In this document: positions 1 to 8,690 of the stretch, in pieces
Layout: each line of letters opens with the position of its first letter
How positions within the stretch are numbered: the stretch's first letter is position 1
From: Seohaeicola saemankumensis
GTDB taxonomy: Bacteria; Pseudomonadota; Alphaproteobacteria; Rhodobacterales; Rhodobacteraceae
Length of the DNA: 64,000 nt
Reading direction: 5' to 3'
Assembly (NCBI RefSeq): GCF_020171285.1
Contig: NZ_JAIUZI010000003.1
Span: forward strand, 372,001-436,000
Made by a program: the position numbers and the translations under genes
The notes under the pieces: generated by a model
The model's database searches: none
What the model was told of the DNA's origin: nothing
Seen by the model: the letters and a program-made list of their open reading frames with translations, nothing else

Positions 1-335
1 TGACGCTGGTATTCGGCGCCCGCAGACCGGGTGATCTGCCGTACTTTGGCCCGCTCAAGAAGGTGCCGGAAACCTTCCTGCGCAAGCTCTTTGCCTTTAG
101 CCGGCAAGAGGCCGCGCCCAAGCAATACGTTCAGGACAAGCTGCGCGAGGACGCCGACCGCGTTGCCGAGCTGTTGCAGGACCCGAACGGTTACATCTAT
201 ATCTGCGGCCTGAAAGCGATGGAGAGCGGCGTCGAAGAGGCGTTGTCGGACATCGCGCGCGGGATCGGAATGGACTGGTCCGCGATCAGGGACAGGATGC
301 GCGAAGATGGCCGTTACCACGTGGAAACCTACTGA
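1..335 (+). CDS. boxA: Benzoyl-CoA 2,3-epoxidase reductase component BoxA, 3' end only
   Basis: The window opens inside this gene; the frame is read from base 3 and 110 residues remain before the TGA at 333-335. The segment is the C-terminal part of a ferredoxin-NADP reductase-type domain: it contains FGARRPGDLPYFGPL and YIYICGLKAMESGVEEAL, typical of the NADP-binding half. BoxA is known to pass electrons from NADPH to the epoxidase BoxB in aerobic benzoyl-CoA degradation. The assignment to BoxA rather than another flavoreductase rests on the next two genes, a thioesterase whose ATG directly abuts this stop and a BoxR-type regulator. The iron-sulfur part lies outside the window and cannot be checked. 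Confidence 0.8.
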   Translation, partial: TLVFGARRPGDLPYFGPLKKVPETFLRKLFAFSRQEAAPKQYVQDKLREDADRVAELLQDPNGYIYICGLKAMESGVEEALSDIARGIGMDWSAIRDRMREDGRYHVETY

Positions 336-776
336 ATGACCGCCCCGCAGGCCGGGGCGGACACCCCCTATACCCACGAAATCCGTGTCATGTGGGGGGA
401 TTGCGACCCCGCCAAGATCGTCTTTACCGCCCGCATTCCGTGGTTCGCGCTCGAGGCAATCAATGGCTGGTGGGAAAATCATCTGGGCGGCGACGGCTGG
501 TACCAGATGGAACTGGATCGCAACATGGGCACGCCTTTCGTGCACATGAGCTTTGATTTCAAATCGCCGATCACCCCGCGTCACCGGCTGATGTGCCAGG
601 TCTGGCCGTCACGGCTGGGCGGTTCGTCCATTGAATTCCGGGTCGATGGCTATCAGGATGGTGTCTTGTGTTTCGAGGGGCGGTTCGTCAATGTCTTTAC
701 CATCGCGGACCAGTTCAAATCACAACCCGCCCCGCCCGACATCCGCGCCGTGGTCGAACCGCTGATCCGGCCTTGA
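336..776 (+). CDS. Acyl-CoA thioesterase, 4-hydroxybenzoyl-CoA thioesterase type (hot-dog fold)
   Basis: This 146-residue protein has the length and layout of the 4HBT hot-dog thioesterases. The N-terminal motif VMWGDCDPAKIVF matches the family signature in which the Asp of the D-x-x-x-x-V region is catalytic (here D24 or D26). The ATG follows the boxA stop with no gap, so it is translationally coupled to the box operon. In such operons thioesterases are thought to release CoA from benzoyl-CoA or a dead-end intermediate when flux stalls; that role is inferred from context. No signal peptide or membrane segment is visible, so it should be cytoplasmic. Confidence 0.85.
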   Translation: MTAPQAGADTPYTHEIRVMWGDCDPAKIVFTARIPWFALEAINGWWENHLGGDGWYQMELDRNMGTPFVHMSFDFKSPITPRHRLMCQVWPSRLGGSSIEFRVDGYQDGVLCFEGRFVNVFTIADQFKSQPAPPDIRAVVEPLIRP

Positions 777-848
777 TCGCAGGATAATGCAGGGATTCGC
801 GGCCATACCCCGATAACGTTTGAAAACTGACGCTGGCCAGCTTAGGTT

Positions 849-864
849 TGTGCAATATTTCACA
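849..864. promoter_or_regulatory. Palindromic operator candidate upstream of boxR
   Basis: TGTGCAATATTTCACA is an inverted repeat with 14 of 16 positions symmetric. It sits 15 bases before the boxR start in the 103-base gap between the thioesterase gene and boxR. It contains a TGCA half-site of the kind reported for the related regulator BzdR. Autoregulation by BoxR is inferred from position. Confidence 0.45.
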
Positions 865-879
865 TAAACGTCCGGCGGC

Positions 880-1797
880 ATGACTGAAATCACAAATTTT
901 CGCGGCGAAGCCACGCCGCAATCGACCGCGACCCGCAGCGAACAGGAAGTCACCGCCCTGATCCAGCGGGTCGGCGAACGCGTGCGCCGGGCGCGCGAAC
1001 GCAAGGGCATCCCGCGCCGGGTGTTGTCGGAAATGTCCGGCGTCTCGCCGCGCTACCTCGCGCAGCTCGAGGCGGGCGAGGGCAATATCTCGATCGGGTT
1101 GCTGCAACGGGTGGCCTTTGCGCTCGATCACCGCATCGAATGGCTGGTCGGCGAGGAGGACCCCTGGACTTCGGATGCGCTGCGCGTCGCGGACCTGTTC
1201 CGCGCCTCCAGCGCGGATGTCCAGCAGGCGATCCTGCGCACGCTGCACCCGGAACCGGCCGAAACCATGCGGGCAGGGCGGTTGTGCCTCGTCGGTCTGC
1301 GCGGGGCGGGGAAATCGACGCTGGGCGCGATGTTGGGCGAACGGCTGAACATCCCCTTTGTCGAACTGAATTCCGAGATCGAGGAACAAAGCGGCATGCC
1401 CGTCGGCGAGGTCATGGCGCTCTATGGTCAGGAAGGCTACCGCAAGCTCGAGGCGCAGGCGATCAGCCGCATCATTGCCACCCACGATTCCATGGTGCTG
1501 GCGGTGGCCGGCGGCATCGTGGCCGAGCCCGACACCTACAACCTGCTGCTCAGCCATTTCCACACGATCTGGCTCAAGGCCTCGCCTGAGGATCACATGA
1601 CCCGCGTCCGCGCGCAGGGCGACGAACGCCCGATGGCCGGCAACCCCGAGGCGATGGAACAGCTCAAGTCGATCCTGACCAGCCGCGAGGCGCTCTATGC
1701 CAAGGCGCTGGCACAGCTCGACACCACCGGAATGACCGCCGAAACCTCGCTGGAAAAACTCGCGACGCTGATCCGCGATCACAAGTTTCTCGGCTGA
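880..1797 (+). CDS. boxR: BoxR-type regulator: XRE helix-turn-helix fused to a shikimate kinase-like domain
   Basis: The 305-residue protein has an N-terminal XRE/Cro-type helix-turn-helix (about residues 28-85, including EMSGVSPRYLAQLEAGEGN) and a C-terminal P-loop kinase-like domain (about 130-300, Walker A GLRGAGKST with K145). This fusion is characteristic of BoxR/BzdR repressors. In that family the kinase-like domain senses benzoyl-CoA and does not phosphorylate shikimate. The gene lies just after the box operon end on the same strand and has its own palindrome upstream. It is expected to repress box genes until benzoyl-CoA accumulates. Length and domain order are normal. Confidence 0.92.
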   Translation: MTEITNFRGEATPQSTATRSEQEVTALIQRVGERVRRARERKGIPRRVLSEMSGVSPRYLAQLEAGEGNISIGLLQRVAFALDHRIEWLVGEEDPWTSDALRVADLFRASSADVQQAILRTLHPEPAETMRAGRLCLVGLRGAGKSTLGAMLGERLNIPFVELNSEIEEQSGMPVGEVMALYGQEGYRKLEAQAISRIIATHDSMVLAVAGGIVAEPDTYNLLLSHFHTIWLKASPEDHMTRVRAQGDERPMAGNPEAMEQLKSILTSREALYAKALAQLDTTGMTAETSLEKLATLIRDHKFLG

Positions 1798-1817
1798 CCG
1801 CCCGGACCCCGCGCCGC

Positions 1818-3035
1818 TCAGACCGGATCGCGCAGCCACCCGTCGGCAAACTCCACCCGCTCCAGCCCGGCAAACCGCGCCACCCGGTCCAGCTCCGCCT
1901 CCAGCCGGGCGATCCGCGCCGGGCTCCAGCGGACCCCGCGTTCCGGCCACAGCGCGGTGACCGCCAGCGCGCCGCTGTCCCGCTGCGCCTTCATGTCGAT
2001 CCGCCCCACCAGCCGGTCGCCCTCGAGCAGCGGAAACACGTAATAGCCATAGACCCGCTTGGGCGCCGGGACAAAAACCTCGATCCGGTAGTGAAACCCG
2101 AACAGCCGTTCGGCCCGCGCCCTGTCCCGCAGCGCCGGATCGAACGGGCTCAGCACCCGCATCCGCGATGGCGGCACACCGGCCTCGGCTGCGGCATTCA
2201 CAAAATCCGGCCGCGCGAAACACCGCCGCACCTGCCCGCCCACACAGGCCACCTCGACCTCGATGATCGCGCCCTCGGCCAGTTGCCGGGCGCACCATTC
2301 CTTGGCCTCGGCGGGCCGCACGGTATCCCAGAACGCCGCGATCTCGCCCGATGTGGCAAACCCCAGCCGGTCCAGCGCCGCGTTGCACAGCCAGTCCAGC
2401 GAATGCTCGGGGTCGGGGCAGGTGTGGTCCGCCCGCAGCGCTTCCTCGATCACCCGCTCGGTAAGGTCGTATTTCTTCTGGAACCCCTCGCGCCCGACCA
2501 CCGTCAGCGCGCCCGTGCGCCACAGGAACTCCAGCGCGGTTTTGGACGGGTGCCAGTCCCACCAGCCGCCGCTGCCCTTCTTTTCGTCGGTGCCCACGTC
2601 TGACGATCCAACCGGCCCGTGATCGCGAATATGGCGCAGAACCGTGTCGAACTGCGCTTCGAAGTCATGCTTGTGCCAGTTCTTCCACTGCCCCTTCAGC
2701 CGGTCCGCATCCCGCGCGAACCGCAGCCGCCAGTGCGGATAGAACTCCATCGGGATCACTGCGGCGTCATGGGTCCAGTGTTCGAACAGCGCCCGGTCGG
2801 TTTCGTACAGCCGCTTGAGGTTCTTCGACCGGTAGGCCGGGCGCCGGGCATAGAGGATCATGTCATGAGCGCGGGCCACGGTGTTGATGCTGTCGAGCTG
2901 CACAAATCCCAGCCGCCGGATCAGGTCCAGCAGATCCTCGCCCTTGCCCGGACCCGCCGGACGTTCCGCCAGCCCGTGGCGGTCCAGAAACAGCCTGCGC
3001 GCCGCGCGGTTGTCCAACTGCGGGCGGGCCGTCAC
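1818..3035 (-). CDS. YcaQ/AlkX-family DNA glycosylase-like winged-helix protein
   Basis: The 405-residue protein matches the HTH_42 (YcaQ) family, whose best-studied member is an Escherichia coli glycosylase that unhooks interstrand DNA crosslinks. The family QxD catalytic motif is present as VQLDSINTVARAHDMI (Q46, D48). Several winged-helix modules fill the rest, for example FEHWTHDAAVIPMEFYPHW and RVYGYYVFPLLEGDRLVGRID, which are also family hallmarks. Length is usual for the family. It ends convergently with boxR and begins 3 bases after the stop of the LacI-family gene, so the two are probably cotranscribed. A DNA-repair role is inferred from the family. Confidence 0.85.
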   Translation of the reverse strand: MTARPQLDNRAARRLFLDRHGLAERPAGPGKGEDLLDLIRRLGFVQLDSINTVARAHDMILYARRPAYRSKNLKRLYETDRALFEHWTHDAAVIPMEFYPHWRLRFARDADRLKGQWKNWHKHDFEAQFDTVLRHIRDHGPVGSSDVGTDEKKGSGGWWDWHPSKTALEFLWRTGALTVVGREGFQKKYDLTERVIEEALRADHTCPDPEHSLDWLCNAALDRLGFATSGEIAAFWDTVRPAEAKEWCARQLAEGAIIEVEVACVGGQVRRCFARPDFVNAAAEAGVPPSRMRVLSPFDPALRDRARAERLFGFHYRIEVFVPAPKRVYGYYVFPLLEGDRLVGRIDMKAQRDSGALAVTALWPERGVRWSPARIARLEAELDRVARFAGLERVEFADGWLRDPV

Positions 3036-3038
3036 GGG

Positions 3039-4064
3039 TCAGCGCCGCTTCAGCGTATCGCCATAGCTGATCTTGGGGGTCAGCGTGATCCTGTCCTCGA
3101 TCTCGCCCTCAGGGTTGTCCAGCCGTGCGGCGATGATCTCGGCCGCCTTGCGCCCGATCTCCAGCCGGCAGGCATCCATCGTGGCCAGCTGCCGGGGCAA
3201 CCCCTGCAGCAGTTCTACGCCGTTGAAGCCGGCCAACCCGATCTGCCCCGGCACGTCGATCTTTTGATCCAGCAGGTACAGCAACCCGCCCGCGCCGATC
3301 ATGTCGTTGGAGTAATAAAGGAAATCCAGATCCGGCGACCGTTCGAGCATCGCCGCCGTCATCTCGCGCCCCTTGGCCAGCGCCGATCCGCCGGAATAGA
3401 ATTCGCGATCTTCGATCTCGACCCCGTTCTTGGCCAGCGCCTCGGTAAACCCTTCGAACCGCTTCCGCGCCCGGTGATCCAGCGGCATCTTGGTACCCAT
3501 GAACCCGATGTGTTCGTACCCCGCCTTCAGGATCGCCTGCGCCATTTCGCGCCCGGCGCGGCGGTGCGAAATACCCACCATCGCGTCCACCGGTTTGCCG
3601 TCCGCATCCATGATCTCGACCACCGGGATACCGGCCGCCTTCAGCATCGCCTTGGACGCCTCCGAATGTTCCAGCCCGGCGATGATGACGCCCGACGGTC
3701 GCCACGACAGCATCTCGTAGAGCACCCGCTCTTCCTTTTCCGGCATGTAGTCAGTGACCCCGACAACCGGCTGCAGCTCGGTATCTTCCAGCACCTGGTT
3801 GATGCCGGTCATCACCTCGGGAAATACCATGTTGCTCAGCGAGGGGATGATCACCGCCACCAGGTTGACCCGGTTCGATGCCAGCGCGCCGGCAATCTTG
3901 TTGGGCACATAGCCCAGCTCCTTGGCCGCCGCGAGCACCCTCTCGCGCGTCTTGTCCGAGACATCGCCCCGGTTGCGCAACACGCGGCTGACGGTCATTT
4001 CCGACACTCCCGAGGCTTCGGAGACATCGCGCAGGGTGAGCGGGCGTTTTTGATCAAGCGTCAA
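3039..4064 (-). CDS. LacI-family transcriptional regulator (GntR-like, sugar acid type)
   Basis: The 341-residue product has an N-terminal LacI helix-turn-helix (TLRDVSEASGVSEMTVSRVL) and a periplasmic-binding-protein-like effector domain, with closest resemblance to gluconate-type GntR repressors. I chose a TTG start at 4064, preceded by CAGGACAGG, because the longer frame from 4172 would translate through a 20-base palindrome that looks like its operator and would add 36 residues not typical of the family. No sugar or sugar-acid gene is adjacent, so the regulon is probably elsewhere on the chromosome. The ycaQ-like gene follows after 3 bases. Confidence 0.85.
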   Translation of the reverse strand: MTLDQKRPLTLRDVSEASGVSEMTVSRVLRNRGDVSDKTRERVLAAAKELGYVPNKIAGALASNRVNLVAVIIPSLSNMVFPEVMTGINQVLEDTELQPVVGVTDYMPEKEERVLYEMLSWRPSGVIIAGLEHSEASKAMLKAAGIPVVEIMDADGKPVDAMVGISHRRAGREMAQAILKAGYEHIGFMGTKMPLDHRARKRFEGFTEALAKNGVEIEDREFYSGGSALAKGREMTAAMLERSPDLDFLYYSNDMIGAGGLLYLLDQKIDVPGQIGLAGFNGVELLQGLPRQLATMDACRLEIGRKAAEIIAARLDNPEGEIEDRITLTPKISYGDTLKRR

Positions 4065-4085
4065 GGTGTTACCTGTCCTGAGGGG

Positions 4086-4105
4086 TTGCGTTGACGTTAA
4101 CGCAA
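4086..4105. promoter_or_regulatory. LacI-type operator, probable autoregulatory site
   Basis: TTGCGTTGACGTTAACGCAA has 18 of 20 symmetric positions around a central ACGT, the size and form of LacI-family operators. It lies 22 bases upstream of the proposed TTG start at 4064 on the minus strand and 94 bases from the tRNA gene on the other side. Control of the LacI-family gene by its own product is inferred. Confidence 0.6.
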
Positions 4106-4199
4106 ACAGGCAATCCGGTTCAAGCACCCGTAAAACCCCCGGAAGACCCCGCAAAACCCATGACAAGGTCATTCAACCGGGCTAAACACGGGTCCGAAC

Positions 4200-4276
4200 G
4201 GCCCCGTGGCTCAACTGGATAGAGCAGCCCCCTCCTAAGGGGCAGGTTGCAGGTTCGAATCCTGCCGGGGTCACCA
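4200..4276 (+). tRNA. tRNA-Arg (anticodon CCT)
   Basis: A full cloverleaf can be drawn: a 7-base acceptor stem GGCCCCG/CGGGGTC with one G-T pair, D-arm GCTC/GAGC, anticodon stem GCCCC/GGGGC with loop CTCCTAA (anticodon CCT, reading AGG), and T-arm GCAGG-TTCGAAT-CCTGC. Discriminator A is followed by an encoded CCA at 4274-4276. The tRNA is on the plus strand and faces away from the LacI-family gene. Confidence 0.97.
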
Positions 4277-4451
4277 CTTGCCGTGTCATCGGACCATTCC
4301 GCCCGCTGCGATGCGGCTTTCGGTCCTTGGGCGGGTTTGATTTGGGAATTGTTGTTTTACGTGTTCCTGTCATGATCCGGCTCAATCTGGTTTTGGCGGC
4401 GATCCGCCTTTAGCCCGGTCCGGGCCGGGTAGACTATGGGGTGCGTCGGGA

Positions 4452-5717
4452 ATGAGTGAGCACAGGAAGACCGTGGCGGTGATTGGTGCCGGGATCGTGG
4501 GCGTGTCGACCGCGATCTGGCTGCAGCGGGACGGCCACGACGTGATCCTGATCGACCGTGCCGGCCCGGCCGAGGGGACGAGCTTTGGCAATGGCGGTGT
4601 GCTGGCCTCCTGCGCCGTGGTTCCGGTGCCGGTGCCGGGGCTGCTGGCCAAGGCGCCGCGCATGCTGCTGGACAGCAACCAGCCGCTGTTTCTCAAGTGG
4701 CGCTACGTTCCCCGGCTGCTGCCCTGGCTGACCCGCTACATGGGGCATGCGAACGCGGCGGATGCGGCGCGGGCGGCGGCGGCTCTGACGGCGGTGATCG
4801 GCGACAGCCTGGCCGATCACCAGGCCCTGTCGCGGGGCACCCCGGCGGAGCGCTGGGTGGTGCCATCTGATTACATGTTCGTCTACGAGAACCGCACGCA
4901 TTTCCTGGCCGACGGGTTCGGCTGGGCCCTGCGCCGCGATCTGGGGTTCGAATGGACCGAGCTGGAGGGCAACGCCTTTCGCGCCTATGATCCGGTGTTC
5001 GATCCCCGGCTTGGCTATGGGGTCAAGCTCGCCAATCACGGGCGCATCTCCGATCCCGGCCAGTATGTCAAAGACCTGGCCCAACATGTCCAGCAGCAGG
5101 GCGGCCGCCTGGTGATTGGCGATGTCAGCGACATCGCCTATGAAAACGGCAAGGTCAGCGGCGTGCGGGTTTCGGGCCAGACCATCTCCTGTGACGCGGC
5201 GGTTATCGCCACCGGGGTCTGGTCCGGGCCGCTATCGCGCAAACTGGGGCTCGCGGTGCCGCTGGAAAGCGAACGCGGCTATCACATCGAATTCTGGAAC
5301 CCCTCGGTGGTGCCGCGGTCTCCGATCATGGTGGCCTCGGGCAAATTCGTCGCCACCCCGATGGAGGGCCGGTTGCGGCTGGCCGGGGTGGTTGAATTCG
5401 GTGGGCTCGACGCGGGCCCGTCCAGGGCGCCGTTCGAATTGTTGAAACGGCAGGGGCTTGCCGCCTTTCCGGGCCTCGAATACTCCGAGATGACCGAATG
5501 GATGGGCCACCGCCCCGCGCCGGCGGATTCGATCCCGGTGATCGGAGAGGTGCCGGGCATCGCCGGGGTTTTCACCGGATTCGGCCACCATCATGTCGGC
5601 CTGACCGGCGGGCCGAAAACCGGGCGTCTGATCGCCCAGATGATCGGCGGGCACCGGCCCAACATCGACATGACACCCTATGCGCCGGCCCGTTTCGCGG
5701 CCGCGGGCAAGCGCTGA
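4452..5717 (+). CDS. FAD-dependent oxidoreductase, D-amino acid dehydrogenase (DadA)-like
   Basis: The 421-residue protein begins with a Rossmann FAD-binding motif (VAVIGAGIVGVSTAIWL, about residues 8-24) and has the DAO-family layout. The near-C-terminal GVFTGFGHHHVGLTGGPKTGRLIAQMI is the second FAD-contacting region. Length matches DadA-type enzymes, which oxidise D-amino acids at the membrane face and pass electrons to the respiratory chain. The substrate cannot be read from sequence, and other amine or imino-acid oxidations are possible. It stands alone between the tRNA and a convergent coiled-coil gene. Confidence 0.8.
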   Translation: MSEHRKTVAVIGAGIVGVSTAIWLQRDGHDVILIDRAGPAEGTSFGNGGVLASCAVVPVPVPGLLAKAPRMLLDSNQPLFLKWRYVPRLLPWLTRYMGHANAADAARAAAALTAVIGDSLADHQALSRGTPAERWVVPSDYMFVYENRTHFLADGFGWALRRDLGFEWTELEGNAFRAYDPVFDPRLGYGVKLANHGRISDPGQYVKDLAQHVQQQGGRLVIGDVSDIAYENGKVSGVRVSGQTISCDAAVIATGVWSGPLSRKLGLAVPLESERGYHIEFWNPSVVPRSPIMVASGKFVATPMEGRLRLAGVVEFGGLDAGPSRAPFELLKRQGLAAFPGLEYSEMTEWMGHRPAPADSIPVIGEVPGIAGVFTGFGHHHVGLTGGPKTGRLIAQMIGGHRPNIDMTPYAPARFAAAGKR

Positions 5718-5730
5718 ACACTCCGGGGCA

Positions 5731-8580
5731 TCAACCCTTCAGAGCCCGAGCCGCGCGGGCGGCATCGTTCATCGCCGTCTGCAACGCCTCGCGGCGCGCA
5801 ATGGCTTCGGTCTCGGCTGTTTCATGATCGTCGCGCAGCCGGGTCAATTTGTCGATCTTGTCCATCGCGGCCCCGGCCTCGGGGCTGGTTGACCCGCCGG
5901 GACCGGCGCTGATCCGGTCCATCTCGACGGTCGCATCCTCCAGCGCCTCGGTCACGACCCGCAGCGCCGCCTTTGCCTGCCGCGCGGCGTCCACGGACTG
6001 GTAATAGTCCAGCTCGGCCTTGCGGTGGGCTTCGGTCGCATCGGCCAGCGCCTTGCGTTTTGCCAGCTCCTCGGGGATCGGTGTTCCAGCCGCGGTCAGC
6101 TGCGCGACTTCGGCCTCGGTCGCGACCGCCTCGGCGCGGGCGCGGGCCAGTTCGATATTGGTCTCGTCCTCGCGGTCCTGCATCCGCGCCTGTTCCTTGA
6201 AGTCCTGATACTGGCCCCGGATCCGCTTGAAGGTTGCTTCTGCGGCATCGCGGGCGCGCGTCAGCTCATCGACCCGCAGAACGGCCTGCTTGAACCCCTC
6301 GGACGAGGTGTCGTCGCCGAACTCATCCAGCGCCGCGACAGCCGTGTCCAGGGCCTTGCGGGCGGCGTCCTGGGCGTCGCGGGCGACATCGCGTTCGGCG
6401 TCGATCTTCTGTACCCGCGCCGCGCGGTCGATGGCGTCGTCCTCCATCATCTTGGCGACGGCGTCGATTTCGTCCAGCCATTGCTGTTTCTTCTCGGCAA
6501 AGGCGTCGCCCCCCGCCGCGAGCGCCTGCTGCAACTCGTCCTTGCGGGCGTCCCGCTCGGCGGTCACGGCATCGTCCGTGATCGGCGCCTGCTCGGTTTT
6601 CTGGTCCACCGATTCCTGGGCCAGGGCGCGCACCCGCCTGGCCTCGTTCACCGCGACGTCCGCGTCCTTGGCGGCCTGCTGGGCCTCGGCATAGGCGGAC
6701 ATGGCGCGCGTGTTGGCCTCGGCCTTGTCCCGTATGTCGCGGGCGGTCGGCTCGTCTGTCGCGGCGACGGCGGCCTGAAACGCAAAGTCCGCGGCCTGTT
6801 TCAGCTTATCTTCCTCGGCTATGGCCTTGGGCATGGCCTGCACGAAACTGCGGTACTGCGCCTCCAGCGCGGCTTGCACGTCCTCGACCCAGTCCAGCGC
6901 GGTTTGCGCCTCGGTCAGGTTGCGCTCGGCTGCATAATACGCGTTTCGGCGCAGCGCCTTGTCGGCGTTGCTGAGCCCGGTCATCGCGCCCGGTTGTGAC
7001 TGCGCCTGGGCCGTGTTTCGGATTGCGGTCAGGTTCGCGACATTGGCGGTCGCGGCGTTGACCTCTGCGTCGATGGTCGCCTTGGCGGCCAGCAGATCCG
7101 CCTCGCTGTCCTCCAGCGCCTCGATCTGCTGCTTGGCGGGGGTATGCTTTTGCACGGCACGTTGCAGCGCCAGCAGCGCGTCATGCGCCGTGCTGTCCCA
7201 GCCTTCGGGCACGGTGGGCAACGCCTCGATCGACGCGCGGATCGCATCCATCGCCGCCTGCTTGCGGGTGTCCCGCTCGGCAGCGGCAGCGGTGGCCGCA
7301 TTGGTCGCATCCGCGACCTGCTGCGTCGCCGCAGTCAGCGCCGCCCCGGCCAGCACCAGCTGGCGGGCCTGAACATCATTCGGATCGTTCGACAGGGCAG
7401 CGTTGCGGGTTTCATCCAGCAACTCCGCCGTCGTCACCGACTCATCGGGATAGGCGGTCACGGTGCGAAAGCTGCCATCCGGCATCGCCTGCAGAATGGT
7501 CGTGGCCCCGCGCACGTTGCGTTCGATGGTCACCGCTTCGGCGCGTTTGCGGATCACGTCGCTCTTGGTCGGGGTGTCGGCCAGCGACGCCAGCTGGGCC
7601 GGCGTTTTATCCAGCCGCGCCGGAGAGGGCACCTGCGTCGTGGTGCCGGGGAACACATATGTCGTGCTGCCCGGCGCGGATGGGGTCAGCTTGGCCGAAT
7701 GGCCGATGGCCTCGTCTCCCGGATCGATCAGCGTGGTCTGCTTGAGCTTGGTATCCTCGTCGATCTCGCCCCGCGCGCGGGCCTGCTGCGCCTCGGCCAG
7801 CAACTGTTCGACCGCGAGGATCTGCGCCTCGGCCGAGGCCCAGCGGCTGGCCGATCCAACCGCGTTCGGACCCCGCTGCGTCACATCCGGCAGGCTCACC
7901 GTTTCGCCGCTGTCGGTGGTGGCGGCCAGCGGCCCGGCGCCCACCGGCGGCGCGTTGTCGGGGGCGTATCCGGTGGCGACCCGGCGCACCTGTTCGTCGT
8001 CCGTGGTATGGGCGCCGTGGCGGGTCGCATAATGCGACAACGACCGCTGCCCGTGCCGGTGCGCCAGTTCGTGCATCGCCGCGTTGCGGGCATCGCGGCC
8101 GGGCCCTCGGGCCAGTTCCTCCGCCGCTACCAGCACCTCAAGCTCGGCCGCCGCCGCCTCCTGCGCGGCCCGCGCGGCGACCTTGTGCGCCTCGACCCGT
8201 TCGCGCGCCAGTTCGATCGCGGCCTTGTCGCGGGTGGATGTGGCATCGGTGATCTCGGTCTTGGCCAGATCGCGGGTGGCGCGGTCGGGGGGCGGCGCGA
8301 TGGCATCGACAACCTGGTTGATGTTCAACCCGTCCTCGTCCAGCAGCAGCACCTCGCGCAGGTGCTGTTCCTTTTTCTCGGCGCGCTTGCCCGGATCGTT
8401 CGGGTCTTCAGTGCGCCCGGTGCGGGCCAGCATGGCCTCCAGTTCGCTATGGTCGCCGCCGACCTTTCCCTTGGCCAGCGCGTCCAGTTCGTCCTGCCGT
8501 TCCTTGCGCCGGGCCTCGTCGAATTCCCGTGTCAGAATATAGGTGGTGACGAATGCGCGCTGATCTTCGGTCAATGGCAT
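5731..8580 (-). CDS. Large Ala/Glu-rich coiled-coil protein with an embedded toxin-like segment, unknown function
   Basis: I do not recognise this 949-residue protein as a whole. Residues 1-160 and about 400-949 are dominated by Ala, Glu, Asp, Arg and Lys in heptad-like runs and should form long coiled coils. Residues about 170-380 differ: they contain HELAHRHGQRSLSHYATRHG, then RRVATGY, a SRW followed by a helix, and VERNVRG-like and DGSFRTVTAYP elements (the real text is ERNVRGATTILQAMPDGSF then RTVTAYP). This order recalls small RNase-type domains at the C-terminus of polymorphic toxins, but here the segment is internal. There is no signal peptide, Cys or membrane span, and no immunity gene is adjacent. 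Composition matches the chromosome. It ends convergently 13 bases from the DadA-like gene. Confidence 0.7.
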   Translation of the reverse strand: MPLTEDQRAFVTTYILTREFDEARRKERQDELDALAKGKVGGDHSELEAMLARTGRTEDPNDPGKRAEKKEQHLREVLLLDEDGLNINQVVDAIAPPPDRATRDLAKTEITDATSTRDKAAIELARERVEAHKVAARAAQEAAAAELEVLVAAEELARGPGRDARNAAMHELAHRHGQRSLSHYATRHGAHTTDDEQVRRVATGYAPDNAPPVGAGPLAATTDSGETVSLPDVTQRGPNAVGSASRWASAEAQILAVEQLLAEAQQARARGEIDEDTKLKQTTLIDPGDEAIGHSAKLTPSAPGSTTYVFPGTTTQVPSPARLDKTPAQLASLADTPTKSDVIRKRAEAVTIERNVRGATTILQAMPDGSFRTVTAYPDESVTTAELLDETRNAALSNDPNDVQARQLVLAGAALTAATQQVADATNAATAAAAERDTRKQAAMDAIRASIEALPTVPEGWDSTAHDALLALQRAVQKHTPAKQQIEALEDSEADLLAAKATIDAEVNAATANVANLTAIRNTAQAQSQPGAMTGLSNADKALRRNAYYAAERNLTEAQTALDWVEDVQAALEAQYRSFVQAMPKAIAEEDKLKQAADFAFQAAVAATDEPTARDIRDKAEANTRAMSAYAEAQQAAKDADVAVNEARRVRALAQESVDQKTEQAPITDDAVTAERDARKDELQQALAAGGDAFAEKKQQWLDEIDAVAKMMEDDAIDRAARVQKIDAERDVARDAQDAARKALDTAVAALDEFGDDTSSEGFKQAVLRVDELTRARDAAEATFKRIRGQYQDFKEQARMQDREDETNIELARARAEAVATEAEVAQLTAAGTPIPEELAKRKALADATEAHRKAELDYYQSVDAARQAKAALRVVTEALEDATVEMDRISAGPGGSTSPEAGAAMDKIDKLTRLRDDHETAETEAIARREALQTAMNDAARAARALKG

Positions 8581-8651
8581 CGGCGGATCTCCCGAACAAG
8601 AGGTGGATCATACGCATCACGGGCGCGCATCGGCAATTGGGTTCCGCTACG

Positions 8652-8690
8652 GTAACCGCGCCACGTCGCTGCGGCAAGCGGCGTGGTTAC
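8652..8690 (-). terminator. Stem-loop after the NlpC/P60 gene
   Basis: Arms at 8652-8664 and 8678-8690 pair at 11 of 13 positions (GTAACC..CGCC). The stem overlaps the stop codon of the NlpC/P60 gene and lies 72 bases upstream of the coiled-coil gene. There is no clear U tract, so it may be an mRNA-stabilising stem and not a terminator. Confidence 0.35.

Noticed and set aside
715..2562. 615-codon minus-strand frame
   Set aside because: It crosses boxR in antisense and the YcaQ-like gene in another frame; it is a shadow of both.
4182..4385. Minus-strand frame whose protein contains TPAGFEPATCPLGGG
   Set aside because: It is the antisense of tRNA-Arg; this peptide is a familiar spurious translation opposite tRNA genes.
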